DNA of 64,000 bases from Natronococcus pandeyae (GTDB taxonomy: Archaea > Halobacteriota > Halobacteria > Halobacteriales > Natrialbaceae). Position 1 is the first letter of the stretch. Each line of letters begins with the position of its first letter. Positions 1 through 8,970 of the stretch are shown one piece after another. Where the stretch lies: the NCBI RefSeq assembly GCF_008122205.1, contig NZ_PHNJ01000001.1:186001-250000 (forward strand). The letters are read 5' to 3'. The notes under the pieces were generated by a model, which worked only from the letters and a program-made list of their open reading frames with translations, did no database searches and was not told the origin of the DNA. A program made the position numbers and the translations under genes.

Positions 1-195
1 ACGCCGCAGGCACAGGTGTGGCAGCCGTCGCAGTAAGGTCATAGAACGGTGACGATGCCGGCTCCGAAGCGCGATGCCGTATGACGACGGGCCGTTCGAG
101 CACCGGAGCCGGCAGACACGGGCTTTACGCCCGAGAACCGATTGTTCTCCTCGAGACGTGGATTCGAAGCGTCGAGCGGGGACCCGACGGCGCGA

Positions 196-384
196 TCACT
201 GGGTCCGCGAACCGTCGTACTCGTGACCGACGACGAGCGCGAGCGCGTGGACGATGAGCAGGGCAAGCAGCAGGGTTAGTGTCTCTACCGAGTCGATACC
301 GGCGATGAACACCGGCAGGTAGAAGACCGGCAGTATCGTCCCGAGCCAGAAGCCAACTGCAGTGACGATGCTCCATCCGTGCAT
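196..384 (-). CDS. small membrane protein, function unknown
   Basis: A 62-residue protein that is almost entirely hydrophobic, with two likely membrane segments (about residues 5-28 and 32-52) and a short charged tail (HEYDGSRTQ). It starts 4 nt after the stop of the upstream minus-strand gene, so the two are probably co-transcribed. No catalytic motif is visible and I do not recognise the family. Tight spacing and consistent hydrophobicity argue that it is real. Confidence 0.6.
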   Translation of the reverse strand: MHGWSIVTAVGFWLGTILPVFYLPVFIAGIDSVETLTLLLALLIVHALALVVGHEYDGSRTQ

Positions 385-388
385 GACT

Positions 389-595
389 CTAGCGCATCGA
401 CTCGAGATCGACGAACGCCTCGTCGTGGGCCTCGATCCAGTTGGTCATCAGCTCGTCCTCGGTCGCGTCTCGTGGGAATATGGCGCACTCGTTCGGGGTG
501 TTCTCGTTCTCGATGGTGACGTGATCGAGTTCGAACACCGGGTCCTCGGTGGTCGTCCGTCGAGCGTCCACGTTGTTTGCGTTAGCGTCGGTCAT
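389..595 (-). CDS. small conserved haloarchaeal protein (DUF7511-like)
   Basis: A 68-residue acidic soluble protein. Its second half (NECAIFPRDATEDELMTNWI) resembles a short domain common in haloarchaea, usually annotated as a DUF7511-type protein. That family link is from memory, not a search. Function is unknown. It is the first gene of a two-gene minus-strand unit with the small membrane protein that follows 4 nt later. Confidence 0.7.
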   Translation of the reverse strand: MTDANANNVDARRTTTEDPVFELDHVTIENENTPNECAIFPRDATEDELMTNWIEAHDEAFVDLESMR

Positions 596-867
596 GTTGG
601 ACAGGCGGCCATCGCGCCGAGTAGTCTTACAGGAGAGACTACCATTGTTATCGACAATTTAAACTCGCTAACCGAAACGGTAGCGTCAGGTTCGCTCCGA
701 TTTCGGACAGTTTAATCAGCCGTAGCTGAATGTATCCTTCGGCAACATGTATGGGGCCGCTATACACTGTTTTCGACGAATACAATCGGAACCCGATCTA
801 GTAGGGACACCGTTCGAACCGTTCATTGCCGATCCGACACACCGAGTTCGGCGTTCTCGAGTCGACG

Positions 868-1968
868 TTACCGCGTCCCGAGCGTGAGTTCGACGGTTTC
901 CTCCCGCCGATCTCGTCGAATCTCGACGGCGATGGTGTCGCCAGGGCTGGTCTCGAGCGCGAGATGCGTCGAGAGCGCGTGGCGATCCGGAATCGGTTCG
1001 CCGTCGATCGCGAGGATGACGTCGCCGCCGACGGGAATCTCCTCGCCCCGTCGCCGGGCGGATCGGTCGGCACCCTCGAGAACCCCCTCGGCCGGTTCGC
1101 CGGAGATCGTCTCGGTGACGATGACGCCGGTCGCTTCGGAGAGGTCGTTCTCCTCGGCGACGAGTCGGTCGACGGTTCGGAGCCCGATACCCATGAAGGC
1201 GTGCTCGTACTCGCCGTCCTCGACCAGCGCCGGAACGACGCGGCGACTCAGGGCCGCCGAGATCGCGAAGCCGATGTTGTTCCCCCCGCCGGCGTTGACG
1301 ACACCGACGACGTTCCCGTCGAGGTCGACCAGCGGTCCGCCGCTGTTGCCCGGGTTGACCGCCGCGTCGGTCTGGACGACGTTCGAGAAGGAGAACTCGC
1401 CGTGCGGTGCGGGAACCGTTCGGTTGACGCCGCTGACGATCCCCTTCGACATCGATCCCTCGAGTCCGAGCGGGTTGCCGATCGCGACGACCTCCTGGCC
1501 GACGACCGGGTAGTCGCTGGTCAGCCCGAGCGGCGTCGCCGACTCGGGGACGTGGTCGGCCTCGAGGACGGCGAGGTCGCTGTAGACGTCCCGTCCGACG
1601 AGGCGGGTGCTGGTCCAGTCGCCGTTGATGTACTGGAGGTCGATCTCCTCGCCGCCGGCGACGACGTGTTCGTTCGTGACGATGTAATCGCCCTCGACGA
1701 GGAAGCCGGAGCCCTGGCCCCGGCCCTCCTCCTCGGTGAACGGGTCCTCGATTCCGAAGACCCGGACCTGCGTCACCGAATCGATGAGCGCGTCGTACAC
1801 CTCGGTGTAGGTCGATCCGTCCGCGCGGTTCTCGCGGTCGATACCGTGAGACGAACTCCCCTCGATCGAGCTGTCGGTCCGAGGCTCGGCACAACCGGCG
1901 ACGAGACCGGCTACGGCAGTCCCCGCCGTCGCGAGCAGTTCGCGACGACCCGGTCGGTACTGGTCCAT
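868..1968 (-). CDS. HtrA/DegP-like trypsin-fold serine protease, Tat lipoprotein
   Basis: A 366-residue S1C-type protease predicted to act on the outer face of the membrane. The chosen ATG at 1968 gives a signal with twin arginine (GRRELLA) and a lipobox ending LVAGC, so Cys26 is the likely lipidated residue. The open frame extends much further upstream, but that part is antisense to the pus10 gene and is not coding. The catalytic triad is visible: His101 in TNEHVV, Asp131 in YSDLAVL and Ser209 in PGNSGGPLV. A single C-terminal PDZ domain covers about residues 260-366. The likely role is quality control of exported proteins. Substrates are unknown. Confidence 0.93.
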   Translation of the reverse strand: MDQYRPGRRELLATAGTAVAGLVAGCAEPRTDSSIEGSSSHGIDRENRADGSTYTEVYDALIDSVTQVRVFGIEDPFTEEEGRGQGSGFLVEGDYIVTNEHVVAGGEEIDLQYINGDWTSTRLVGRDVYSDLAVLEADHVPESATPLGLTSDYPVVGQEVVAIGNPLGLEGSMSKGIVSGVNRTVPAPHGEFSFSNVVQTDAAVNPGNSGGPLVDLDGNVVGVVNAGGGNNIGFAISAALSRRVVPALVEDGEYEHAFMGIGLRTVDRLVAEENDLSEATGVIVTETISGEPAEGVLEGADRSARRRGEEIPVGGDVILAIDGEPIPDRHALSTHLALETSPGDTIAVEIRRDRREETVELTLGTR

Positions 1969-2085
1969 GTGGACGGGTAGGAGTCGACGTATTTCAACTT
2001 CGGGGAGTCGTATCCGAGGATCCGGCGCGTCGCCTCGCCGCCCGAAAGGAAAACGTGTTACCCGCGGGTGCCCGAGTGCTGTCAT

Positions 2086-3462
2086 ATGATCACGGAAGAC
2101 GCCCGCGGCCTGCTCTCGACGGGGGAAATCTGTGACTCCTGTCTCGGCCGTCCCTTCGCCGAGCGGAGTTTCGGACTGACCAACGCCGAGCGTGGCCGGG
2201 CACTGCGAACGACGATCGCACTCGAGGACGACGAGGACTTCCAGCCCGTCGATCCCGAGTCGTGCTGGGTCTGCGAGGGCTACTGCGCCACGTTCGACGC
2301 GATTGCCGAGACGATCACGGCCGAACTCGAGGGCGTCGAGTTCGCCACCTACCAGGTCGGGACGCGCGTCCCGCCGCTGGTCGAGGAGAACGAACGCCTC
2401 CTCCGGGAGGACGCGGACCTCGAACCGGACGTCGGCGAGTCGATGAAACGCGAGATGAACCGCGAGGTCGGCCGCCGCGTCGGCGCGAAAACCGGTGCCG
2501 AGGTCGACTTCGACCGCCCGGACGTCCTCGCCATCGTCGACCTCGAGGCGTTCGACCCGTTCGACACCCTCGAGGACGACAGCGTCACGAGTCACGCGGT
2601 CGACGTCCAGGTCAACCCGGCGTTCGTCTACGGCCGCTACCGAAAACTCGAGCGAGATATCCCCCAGACGGAGTGGCCCTGTCGGGAGTGTGGCGGCAGC
2701 GGGATCCAGCTTGGCGACGACGGCGAGGAGCCCTGTGACTACTGCGGCGGCTCGGGCTACATGTACGACACCAGTGTCGAGCAGGTCGTCAGACCCCACG
2801 TCGTCGAGGCCATGGACGGCGACGAGGGCACCTTCCACGGCGCGGGCCGCGAGGACGTCGACGCGCGGATGCTCGAGGGCGGCCGACCGTTCGTCCTCGA
2901 GGTCAAGCGCCCCCGCCACCGGGACCCCGACGCCGGGGCGCTCGAGCGCGAGATCAACGACGCCGCCGACGGCGCTGTCGAGGTCGAGGGGCTGCGGCTG
3001 GCGACCTACGAGATGGTCGAACGCGTCAAAGAACACGACGCGAGCAAGCACTACCGCGCCGACGTCGAGTTCGCCGACCCCGTCGACGAAGAGGAGTTCG
3101 AGATGGCTCTCGAGGAACTCACCGGAACCACCGTCGAGCAGTACACGCCACAGCGCGTCGATCACCGTCGCGCGGGACTCACCCGCGAGCGGACGGTGTA
3201 CGAGATGGACGGCGACCTCCACGAGCCAACCCTGGCGGAGGTCCGGATCCACGGCGCCGGCGGGCTCTACGTGAAGGAACTCGTCAGCAGCGACGACGGC
3301 CGAACGGAGCCGAGCCTCGCCGGGCTACTCGAGACTGACGCCGAGGTGACGGCCCTGGACGTGACCGGCGTCGAGGGCGAGGACGAGCCGTTCGAACTCG
3401 AGGAGTACTTCCGTAACGAACCGCGGAACGAGGGCGATGAACTGACCGAGACATCCGACTGA
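2086..3462 (+). CDS. pus10: tRNA pseudouridine(54/55) synthase Pus10
   Basis: A 458-residue protein that makes pseudouridine 54/55 in the T-loop of archaeal tRNA. The N-terminal region carries CxxC pairs (CDSCLGR, CWVCEGYC), and a second Cys-rich stretch follows in the middle (CRECGGSG, CDYCGGSG). The catalytic region GREDVDARML followed by GRPFVLEVKRP holds the conserved Asp. An in-frame GTG exists at 2068, but ATG 2086 gives the usual family start. It is transcribed away from the divergent HtrA-like gene, 117 bp away. Confidence 0.93.
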   Translation: MITEDARGLLSTGEICDSCLGRPFAERSFGLTNAERGRALRTTIALEDDEDFQPVDPESCWVCEGYCATFDAIAETITAELEGVEFATYQVGTRVPPLVEENERLLREDADLEPDVGESMKREMNREVGRRVGAKTGAEVDFDRPDVLAIVDLEAFDPFDTLEDDSVTSHAVDVQVNPAFVYGRYRKLERDIPQTEWPCRECGGSGIQLGDDGEEPCDYCGGSGYMYDTSVEQVVRPHVVEAMDGDEGTFHGAGREDVDARMLEGGRPFVLEVKRPRHRDPDAGALEREINDAADGAVEVEGLRLATYEMVERVKEHDASKHYRADVEFADPVDEEEFEMALEELTGTTVEQYTPQRVDHRRAGLTRERTVYEMDGDLHEPTLAEVRIHGAGGLYVKELVSSDDGRTEPSLAGLLETDAEVTALDVTGVEGEDEPFELEEYFRNEPRNEGDELTETSD

Positions 3463-3473
3463 GAAGCGAACCG

Positions 3474-3986
3474 TCAGCCGTTCTCGAGTTGTGAGCGCGC
3501 TCGCTGGACGTAGCTGTTCCCGTCCCAACTCCGCGCGTCGGCGATAGTATTCAGAATAGCGGCGGCCGTCGACTGCGAGAGTTGCTCTCGTTTCGTAAAG
3601 ACCGAGAGAAGCGTCGGCGTCGTCACGAGACGCGTATCTGCGAGGGAGGCGTGAATCAGTCCGAGACTATTGAACTCGTCGCACAGGAGAATTTCGGACG
3701 CGCGTTCGTTCGCCAGACACACGGCTGCGTTCTCGCCGTCGTCGAGTGGGAACTCCCTATCGAGTTCGACGGAGAGAACGCAGTCGTCGGTGAGGCTGCT
3801 TCGGACCGTCTGCGCCGCTCGTCCGTGTTCGTCGTCGTATGACGCGACGTCGGTCAGTTCCTCGGCCACTTCGTTCGGTACGAGCAGATCGTACTCTCGA
3901 TCGAGAAGCGCAATCGGCGACGGATCGTGATCGTCGACGATGCCGAGACTAACCAGTGCCGACGTATCTGCGACGAGTTCCGTCAT
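3474..3986 (-). CDS. PIN-domain toxin (DUF3368-like)
   Basis: A 170-residue PIN-fold protein, probably a metal-dependent ribonuclease toxin. Acidic residues at PIN positions are visible: Asp in VADTSALVSLG, Glu in VPNEVAEEL, Glu in GENAAVCLANE and Asp in ILLCDEFNS. The spacing resembles DUF3368-type PIN proteins. Its ATG follows the antitoxin stop codon with no gap (TAGATG), typical of a toxin-antitoxin operon. RNA target unknown. Toxin activity is inferred from the family and context. Confidence 0.82.
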   Translation of the reverse strand: MTELVADTSALVSLGIVDDHDPSPIALLDREYDLLVPNEVAEELTDVASYDDEHGRAAQTVRSSLTDDCVLSVELDREFPLDDGENAAVCLANERASEILLCDEFNSLGLIHASLADTRLVTTPTLLSVFTKREQLSQSTAAAILNTIADARSWDGNSYVQRARSQLENG

Positions 3987-4307
3987 CTATAGATCGGCGA
4001 GTTCGTCGGTGTACCCGTCCTCGAGTTGCCGCTTCAGAACGCGGAAGTTCGCCGCCTCCTCGCGGCCGACCAGATCCGAGAGTTGATCGAACGTGATCTC
4101 GTCGTCGTAGTACGCGGCTGCGATCTCCTGTTTGAGTTCGTCGTCGTGGGTCGCCTCCTGCAGGTACTCGCGAAGCGCCGTGACGAGCACGTCGGTTCGA
4201 TCGGATCCGAACACCGTCGCGAGCGCGTCCGCTCGATCGACGAGCCGGTGGGGTGCACGAAACTGCACGCGCTTCTTCTCGGAGCTCACGATGTGTACAT
4301 TGTACAT
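3987..4307 (-). CDS. antitoxin: ribbon-helix-helix DNA-binding domain plus UPF0175-like tail
   Basis: A 106-residue protein. Residues about 12-50 read as a ribbon-helix-helix domain (VQFRAPHRLVDRADALA then TDVLVTALREYLQ). The C-terminal half (EITFDQLSDLVGREEAANF and on) resembles UPF0175 antitoxins, which usually pair with DUF3368 PIN toxins. The toxin gene follows directly. The start is ambiguous: ATG 4307 lies beside a palindrome, while GTG 4289 would sit at the expected start of a leaderless transcript behind a TTTACT box near 4315. Autoregulation is inferred. Confidence 0.82.
   Translation of the reverse strand: MYNVHIVSSEKKRVQFRAPHRLVDRADALATVFGSDRTDVLVTALREYLQEATHDDELKQEIAAAYYDDEITFDQLSDLVGREEAANFRVLKRQLEDGYTDELADL
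4294..4306. promoter_or_regulatory. palindromic operator candidate of the toxin-antitoxin operon
   Basis: TGTACATTGTACA is a perfect inverted repeat (TGTACA arms around one T). It lies at the start of the antitoxin gene, between a TATA-like TTTACT (about 4312-4318, minus strand) and the alternative GTG start at 4289. Ribbon-helix-helix antitoxins generally bind short palindromes at this place, so it is the natural autoregulation site. Binding is inferred. Confidence 0.6.
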
Positions 4308-4375
4308 CGATGAGTAAAGGCGTTTGGTGGGAACGAGTCAGAACGACTTTTGTCCTGCCTGCCAACCTTCGAGCC

Positions 4376-5026
4376 ATGCCATTCGGTGTCGACGAGGCGG
4401 GGAAGGGGCCGGCGCTCGGCTCGATGTTCGCCGCGGCCGTCCACTGCGAGGAACCCGACGTGCTCCCGGAGGGGATCGCGGACTCGAAGCGACTCGCACC
4501 CGAGCGCCGCGAGGAACTGGCGGCGACGCTGCGCGAGGACGACCGAATCGCGGTCGGCAGTAGCGAGATTCCGCCCGCACTCATCGACGATCCCGAGACG
4601 GACATGAACTCGCTCGCGGTCAGGGCCCACGCGGAGGCGATCGAGGCGACCCTCGACGCACCCGCGGCACCCGTCTCCGGACTCTGTGACGCCTGCGACA
4701 CCGACGCCGACCGCTTCGCCCGCCGGGTGACCGACGCCTGCGGACTCGAGGTCGACCTCGTGGCCGAGCACGGCGCCGACGACGACGATCCGATCGTCGG
4801 CGCGGCGAGCATCGTCGCCAAGGTCGCACGCGACGCCCACATGGCCGCGCTAGCCGACGAGTACGGCTCCGTCGGCAGCGGCTATCCGAGCGATCCGACG
4901 ACACGGGAGTTCCTCGAGAGCTACGTCGCCGAGACGGGCGAACTGCCGCCTTTCGCCCGCGAGTCGTGGTCGACCTGTACGAACGTGCTCGCCGAGTCCC
5001 AGCAGACGGGACTCGAGCAGTTCTGA
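4376..5026 (+). CDS. rnhB: ribonuclease HII
   Basis: A 216-residue enzyme that cuts the RNA strand of RNA-DNA hybrids, for primer removal and ribonucleotide repair. The ATG at 4376 directly gives the family motif GVDEAGKGPALG with the metal-binding pair Asp5-Glu6. Further motifs are ADSKRL, the NSLAVRAHAEAI helix and ASIVAKVARDAHM. The frame is open upstream to 4253, but that part overlaps the antitoxin promoter and lacks family similarity. Length is normal for archaeal RNase HII. Confidence 0.95.
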   Translation: MPFGVDEAGKGPALGSMFAAAVHCEEPDVLPEGIADSKRLAPERREELAATLREDDRIAVGSSEIPPALIDDPETDMNSLAVRAHAEAIEATLDAPAAPVSGLCDACDTDADRFARRVTDACGLEVDLVAEHGADDDDPIVGAASIVAKVARDAHMAALADEYGSVGSGYPSDPTTREFLESYVAETGELPPFARESWSTCTNVLAESQQTGLEQF

Positions 5027-5083
5027 CTCTCCCTCTCTCGTCCGTCTTCGATTCAGGTTGCCGTTTTATGCGGGATCCCGGTC

Positions 5084-6112
5084 GTGTATACACGAGTAAC
5101 CGTGCTCGATATCGCCTGGTTTCTCGCGCTCGCGACCGTCGGGACGGCCGTCGTCTGGAAGGGAAGCACCTGGCTCGAGTCGGCCGCGGACCGGCTCGCG
5201 GTCGGCTACGGTGTTCCGCCGGTCGTTCAGGGCGCCGTCATCGCCGCCATCGGCTCGAGCATGCCCGAACTGGTGAGCGTGCTCCTCGCGACGCTCGTCC
5301 ACGGCGAGTTCGAACTCGGCGTTGGTGCCATCGTCGGCTCGGCCGTGTTCAACCTCCTCGTGATTCCGGGGCTCGCGGTGTTAGTCGGAACCGGCGGCGT
5401 CTCGACGAGCCGGGAGCTGGTGTACAAGGAGGCGCTGTTCTACATGCTCGCGCTCGCGGTGCTCCTGCTCACCTTCTCGCTGGCGGTGATCTACAACCCG
5501 CTCGAGGGCGGGGGACTGCAGGGTGAGGTCACCCGGCCGCTCGCGCTGTTCCCGCTCGCCCTGTACGGCCTCTACGTCTTCACGCAGTACCTCGACGCGA
5601 CCGAAGACGAGACCGAGGCCGACCCGTCCGTCGATCGCCTCCGGACCTGGCTCTGGTTCGGGATCGGCCTGGTCGTCATCGTCGTCGGCGTCGAGGGACT
5701 CGTCCGGGCCGCCATCGGTCTCGGCGACACCTTCGGCACGCCGGCGTTCCTCTGGGGGATGATCGTCGTCGCCGCCGGCTCGAGCGTTCCGGACGCGTTC
5801 GTCAGCATCGCCGCCGCCCGGTCGGACCGGCCGTCGGTCAGCCTCGCGAACGTGCTGGGGAGCAACGTCTTCGACCTGCTCGTCGCCGTCCCGGTCGGCG
5901 TCCTCGTCGCGGGAACGCTGTCGATCACGTTCGCTCACATCGTGCCGATGATGGGGTTCCTCGTCCTCGCGACGACCGTCTTCTTCGCCATCGCGCGAAC
6001 GGACATGCTGTTATCTCGACGCGAGGCCTGGTTCCTGCTGTTCGCGTACGCCGTGTTCGTCGGCTGGCTGATACTCGAGAGCGTCGGAATCTCGAACGTC
6101 GTTCCGACGTAG
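5084..6112 (+). CDS. calcium/sodium antiporter, CaCA family (YrbG-like)
   Basis: A membrane antiporter of up to 342 residues with about ten hydrophobic segments. It has the two inverted alpha-repeats of the Ca2+/cation antiporter superfamily: GSSMPELVSVLLAT with GSAVFNLLVIPG in the first half, and AGSSVPDAFVSIAAAR with GSNVFDLLVAVP in the second. The Glu and Asp in these motifs are the ion-binding residues. A charged loop (about residues 168-180) separates the halves. Two GTG starts are possible, 5084 and 5102; the later one begins nearer the first helix. Ion specificity cannot be read from sequence. Confidence 0.9.
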   Translation: MYTRVTVLDIAWFLALATVGTAVVWKGSTWLESAADRLAVGYGVPPVVQGAVIAAIGSSMPELVSVLLATLVHGEFELGVGAIVGSAVFNLLVIPGLAVLVGTGGVSTSRELVYKEALFYMLALAVLLLTFSLAVIYNPLEGGGLQGEVTRPLALFPLALYGLYVFTQYLDATEDETEADPSVDRLRTWLWFGIGLVVIVVGVEGLVRAAIGLGDTFGTPAFLWGMIVVAAGSSVPDAFVSIAAARSDRPSVSLANVLGSNVFDLLVAVPVGVLVAGTLSITFAHIVPMMGFLVLATTVFFAIARTDMLLSRREAWFLLFAYAVFVGWLILESVGISNVVPT

Positions 6113-6208
6113 CGACCGACGGCGCGGACTCGAATCGTCGAGGCTGCAGTGGCAGGGAGGGGGCTCTTACTCGTCGGAGCGATGCGATGCACGAGGAGAG
6201 CGAGAGTA

Positions 6209-6316
6209 ATGCCAGTTTGTACGCGATGTGAGAACCCCGTTTCGCTCGACTTCGTCCGCGCTCACGGCGACGGTGCCGAGACCGTCGACTGGTGTCCGCG
6301 GTGTCGAGACGAGTGA
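6209..6316 (+). CDS. 35-residue double-CxxC zinc-ribbon microprotein
   Basis: An ATG at 6209 opens a 35-residue protein with two knuckles, CTRC (residues 4-7) and CPRC (29-32), joined by an acidic linker. Four cysteines in this spacing fit a single zinc site. Such tiny zinc-finger proteins are common in haloarchaea, and the layout is like the DUF7563-type group; this match is from memory. An in-frame ATG at 6182 would add nine basic residues and seems less likely. It sits between the antiporter and the end of secD. Confidence 0.65.
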   Translation: MPVCTRCENPVSLDFVRAHGDGAETVDWCPRCRDE

Positions 6317-6348
6317 GAAGCTGAATCGAATCGAGTAACCGAACGCCG

Positions 6349-7971
6349 CTACTTGTCCGTCAGCAGCCGCTGCAGGATGTCACCGTAGGCCGGACGGGTG
6401 ATGAGCACCCCGATGAGCACGCCGAGGATCGTGATGATAGCGAACCCGCGGAGGTCGCCGAGGCTCAACACGGCCAGCGGCGAGAGCGCGATGATCGTCG
6501 TCGCTGCCGCGGCGCCGATGACCCAGAACGCCTTGCGGAACCGTGACTCGAACACCCGCTGGGAGTTGACGTCACCCTCGTCCATCACCTCGTCGGCGAT
6601 GATGATGAGGTCGTCCACCCCCGTACCGACGACGGCGATGAAGCCGGCGACGTGGGAGAGATCCAGCGGCATGCGTATCAGCGCGGCGAAGCCGAGCAGG
6701 ATGACGACCTCGGCCAGCGCCGTGAGCACCATCGGCGCGGCGACGCGCGGATCGCTGTAGCGCAGGTAGACCATCCCGCTGACGGTCAGCACCGAGAGCA
6801 CGCCGATGATCAGCGAGTAGAACTTGAACTGGTCGGCGAGCGCCGGCTCGAGCGAGTACGTCTGTTCGCTACTGAAATCGAGCGGCGCGGTCAGCGCACC
6901 GGACTGCAGGTTGACCGAGAGCTGGTGGGCGTCCTGCTGGGTCGGAACGATCATCTGGAACGTCGGGTCGTTCTCCCAGGTTCCGTCGGCCATGCTCTGG
7001 CCGAGATCCGGACTCATGCTGTGGGCGTCGACCACTTCGTCGTCGACCACGGTGAGCAGACACCACTGCGGGTTGTCGGGATCGAAGTCGAACTCGCCGG
7101 TTTCGCGGTCGTGGATGGTACACTGTCCCATCCCGTCGCTGGTGAAGCCGTACTCGTTCATCGCCGCCTGATACTCCGAGGCGGGGCTGTTGCCGTCCTC
7201 GTCCTCGGTGTTGTCGACCGTGACCGGGACGTAGTTCTGGTCGCGCCGGTCGTCGTACGACGCCGAGCCGACGTTGTCGAACTCCTCGCCCTCGAGAACG
7301 GTCTCGTTGGTCTGGGTGCCGTTCTCGTCGGGGTGGTAGGCGACGATCTGGACGTCACCGCGCTCGGTCAGCAGGTCACGGAGCTCCCCGGGGCTCATCC
7401 CGGGGACCTCGGTGACGATGTAGTAGCCGTCACCGACGGTGGCCTCCTGGTAGGCGTTCCCGCCGGAGAGACCCGCCTCGTTGATCCGCAAGTCGATCGT
7501 GTTGATCATCTCGTCGCGGGTCTGCTGGGTGACGCCGTCATTGACGTCGTCTTCGTCGACGTCGACGCCGGCTTCCTGCAGCGCGGCGGCGAACTCGCCG
7601 GGAGTGACGTCCCCGTCGAACACCTCCGCGGTGAACCGGTTGTCGTCCTCGTGGTAGCGGACGATCCCGTCCGAGGAGTCGATACCGAGTTCCTCGTACA
7701 GCGTCGTCTCGACCTCCCGTTCCTCTCCGGGTTCGATGTCGATGTCGGCGGTCATCCCGGTCGGTGGCGCACTAATTCGCGTGCCGCCGTCGAGACCGAG
7801 ACCGTACTCGAGGTTGGTCGGGTTGTCTTCGACGGTTTCGTTCTCATCCTCGACGAGCGTGTCGTCGTCCATGACGCCGCCGGGGGCGAACAGCGCGACG
7901 AGCGCGGCGGTCACGAAGAGCGTCAACAGGAGGATCCGCCAGTACTCCTTGACGAAGGCGATCGGATTCAT
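6349..7971 (-). CDS. secD: protein export subunit SecD
   Basis: A 540-residue partner of SecF that uses the proton motive force to help pull proteins through SecYEG. It has an N-terminal membrane helix (about residues 8-28), a large extracellular domain of about 360 residues, and a C-terminal block of five helices. Recognisable stretches are GLDLGGT-like YGLGLDGGTRIS, VAGFIAVVGTGVDDLIIIADE and LGVLIGVLITRPAYGDIL. The start at 7971 overlaps the secF stop by 4 nt (ATGA), so the two are translationally coupled. The extracellular domain is rich in Asp and Glu, as usual in haloarchaea. Confidence 0.95.
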   Translation of the reverse strand: MNPIAFVKEYWRILLLTLFVTAALVALFAPGGVMDDDTLVEDENETVEDNPTNLEYGLGLDGGTRISAPPTGMTADIDIEPGEEREVETTLYEELGIDSSDGIVRYHEDDNRFTAEVFDGDVTPGEFAAALQEAGVDVDEDDVNDGVTQQTRDEMINTIDLRINEAGLSGGNAYQEATVGDGYYIVTEVPGMSPGELRDLLTERGDVQIVAYHPDENGTQTNETVLEGEEFDNVGSASYDDRRDQNYVPVTVDNTEDEDGNSPASEYQAAMNEYGFTSDGMGQCTIHDRETGEFDFDPDNPQWCLLTVVDDEVVDAHSMSPDLGQSMADGTWENDPTFQMIVPTQQDAHQLSVNLQSGALTAPLDFSSEQTYSLEPALADQFKFYSLIIGVLSVLTVSGMVYLRYSDPRVAAPMVLTALAEVVILLGFAALIRMPLDLSHVAGFIAVVGTGVDDLIIIADEVMDEGDVNSQRVFESRFRKAFWVIGAAAATTIIALSPLAVLSLGDLRGFAIITILGVLIGVLITRPAYGDILQRLLTDK

Positions 7972-8852
7972 GATCGCACCCCGTGGAACTTGTACCATCG
8001 AAGCAGGCTCAGGTTCAGCATGTACGTGTTCATCAGGTCGGCTGCGAGACCGACGAAGAGGATGATCCCGATCGACGCCAGCAGTTCGACGCCGAAGATC
8101 CACGCGGCGGTCCCCATCACGAGCATCGCCATCATCGACGTGACGGTCATCGTGACCCCGGTCTGCATCGCGCGGTTGGTACTCTCGTAGAAGTCACCGC
8201 TCCGGCGCAGGATGTGATTGTTCAACAGGATGTCCGAGTCGACCGAGTATCCGATCAGCATCAGGAGCGCAGCGACCGTCCCGAGCGAGAGCGGAATGCC
8301 GGCGAGAGACATGAACGCGAGCGGAATCACCATGTCCGAGAACGCCGAGGCGACGATCGCGATCGACGGCACGAACGTTCGAAAGAGCAGGAACGCGAGC
8401 ACGCTCATGCCGAGGAACGCGACGGCGATCCCCAGCAGTGCGGTCTGTTGGGTCTGCTGGCCGAAACTCGCCGACGTCGAAGAGACCTGCTGGATGACCG
8501 ACGCGTCACCGTCCGGCTCCAGGTTGGCCTCGGCCTGTTCGCTCAGCGCCTCCTGTTCGGTCGAGGTGAACTGGACGATGTACTGGTTCTCCGCGTCAGG
8601 CGAGGCGACGGCCTGGACCGACTCCGGGTCCTCGTCGAACGCCTCCGGAATGTCTTCTTCCGGCGTCGTCGTCTGTACCGTAAGTTCTGTCCCGCCGGCG
8701 AAATCCATGCCGAGTTGCACCGGTGTGCCGAACAGCAGAAACGAACCGGCGAGGACGAGCAGTGCGACCCCAAGAACCGCAAGCGGCACCGCCGCGAGCT
8801 GGCGGTCGGTGTACCGGGTGTAGTCGATCTCCGGTACGTCGAAATACCCCAT
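7968..8852 (-). CDS. secF: protein export subunit SecF
   Basis: A 294-residue partner of SecD with one N-terminal helix, an extracellular domain and five C-terminal helices. Signature parts are GMDFAGGTEL in the first loop and GYSVDSDILLNNHILRR in the membrane block. ATG 8852 (MGYFDVPEIDYT) is preferred to an in-frame GTG at 8864. It comes first in the secF-secD operon, with an ATGA overlap. A divergent conserved gene starts 119 bp away. Confidence 0.95.
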   Translation of the reverse strand: MGYFDVPEIDYTRYTDRQLAAVPLAVLGVALLVLAGSFLLFGTPVQLGMDFAGGTELTVQTTTPEEDIPEAFDEDPESVQAVASPDAENQYIVQFTSTEQEALSEQAEANLEPDGDASVIQQVSSTSASFGQQTQQTALLGIAVAFLGMSVLAFLLFRTFVPSIAIVASAFSDMVIPLAFMSLAGIPLSLGTVAALLMLIGYSVDSDILLNNHILRRSGDFYESTNRAMQTGVTMTVTSMMAMLVMGTAAWIFGVELLASIGIILFVGLAADLMNTYMLNLSLLRWYKFHGVRS

Positions 8853-8970
8853 ATACCGGACCACTCGTAGTCAGCGGGTGTAAGCCTTCCCAATTTCTGC
8901 AGCGTTTTTCAGTGAGAATAATTTCGGATCACGCAACGACCTGAAGCCCCTCGAGTCCGTACGCGGGAGT

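Noticed and set aside
1-36. Possible end of a plus-strand gene or start of a Cys-rich minus-strand gene at the left edge
   Set aside because: Short open stretches exist in several frames (one reads CDGCHTCACG on the minus strand), but no frame shows a start or enough length to choose.
716-1894. Long Arg-rich minus-strand open frame over the HtrA-like gene
   Set aside because: It is an out-of-frame shadow of the protease gene; high G+C keeps alternative frames open and the translation is low-complexity Arg/Gly/Pro.
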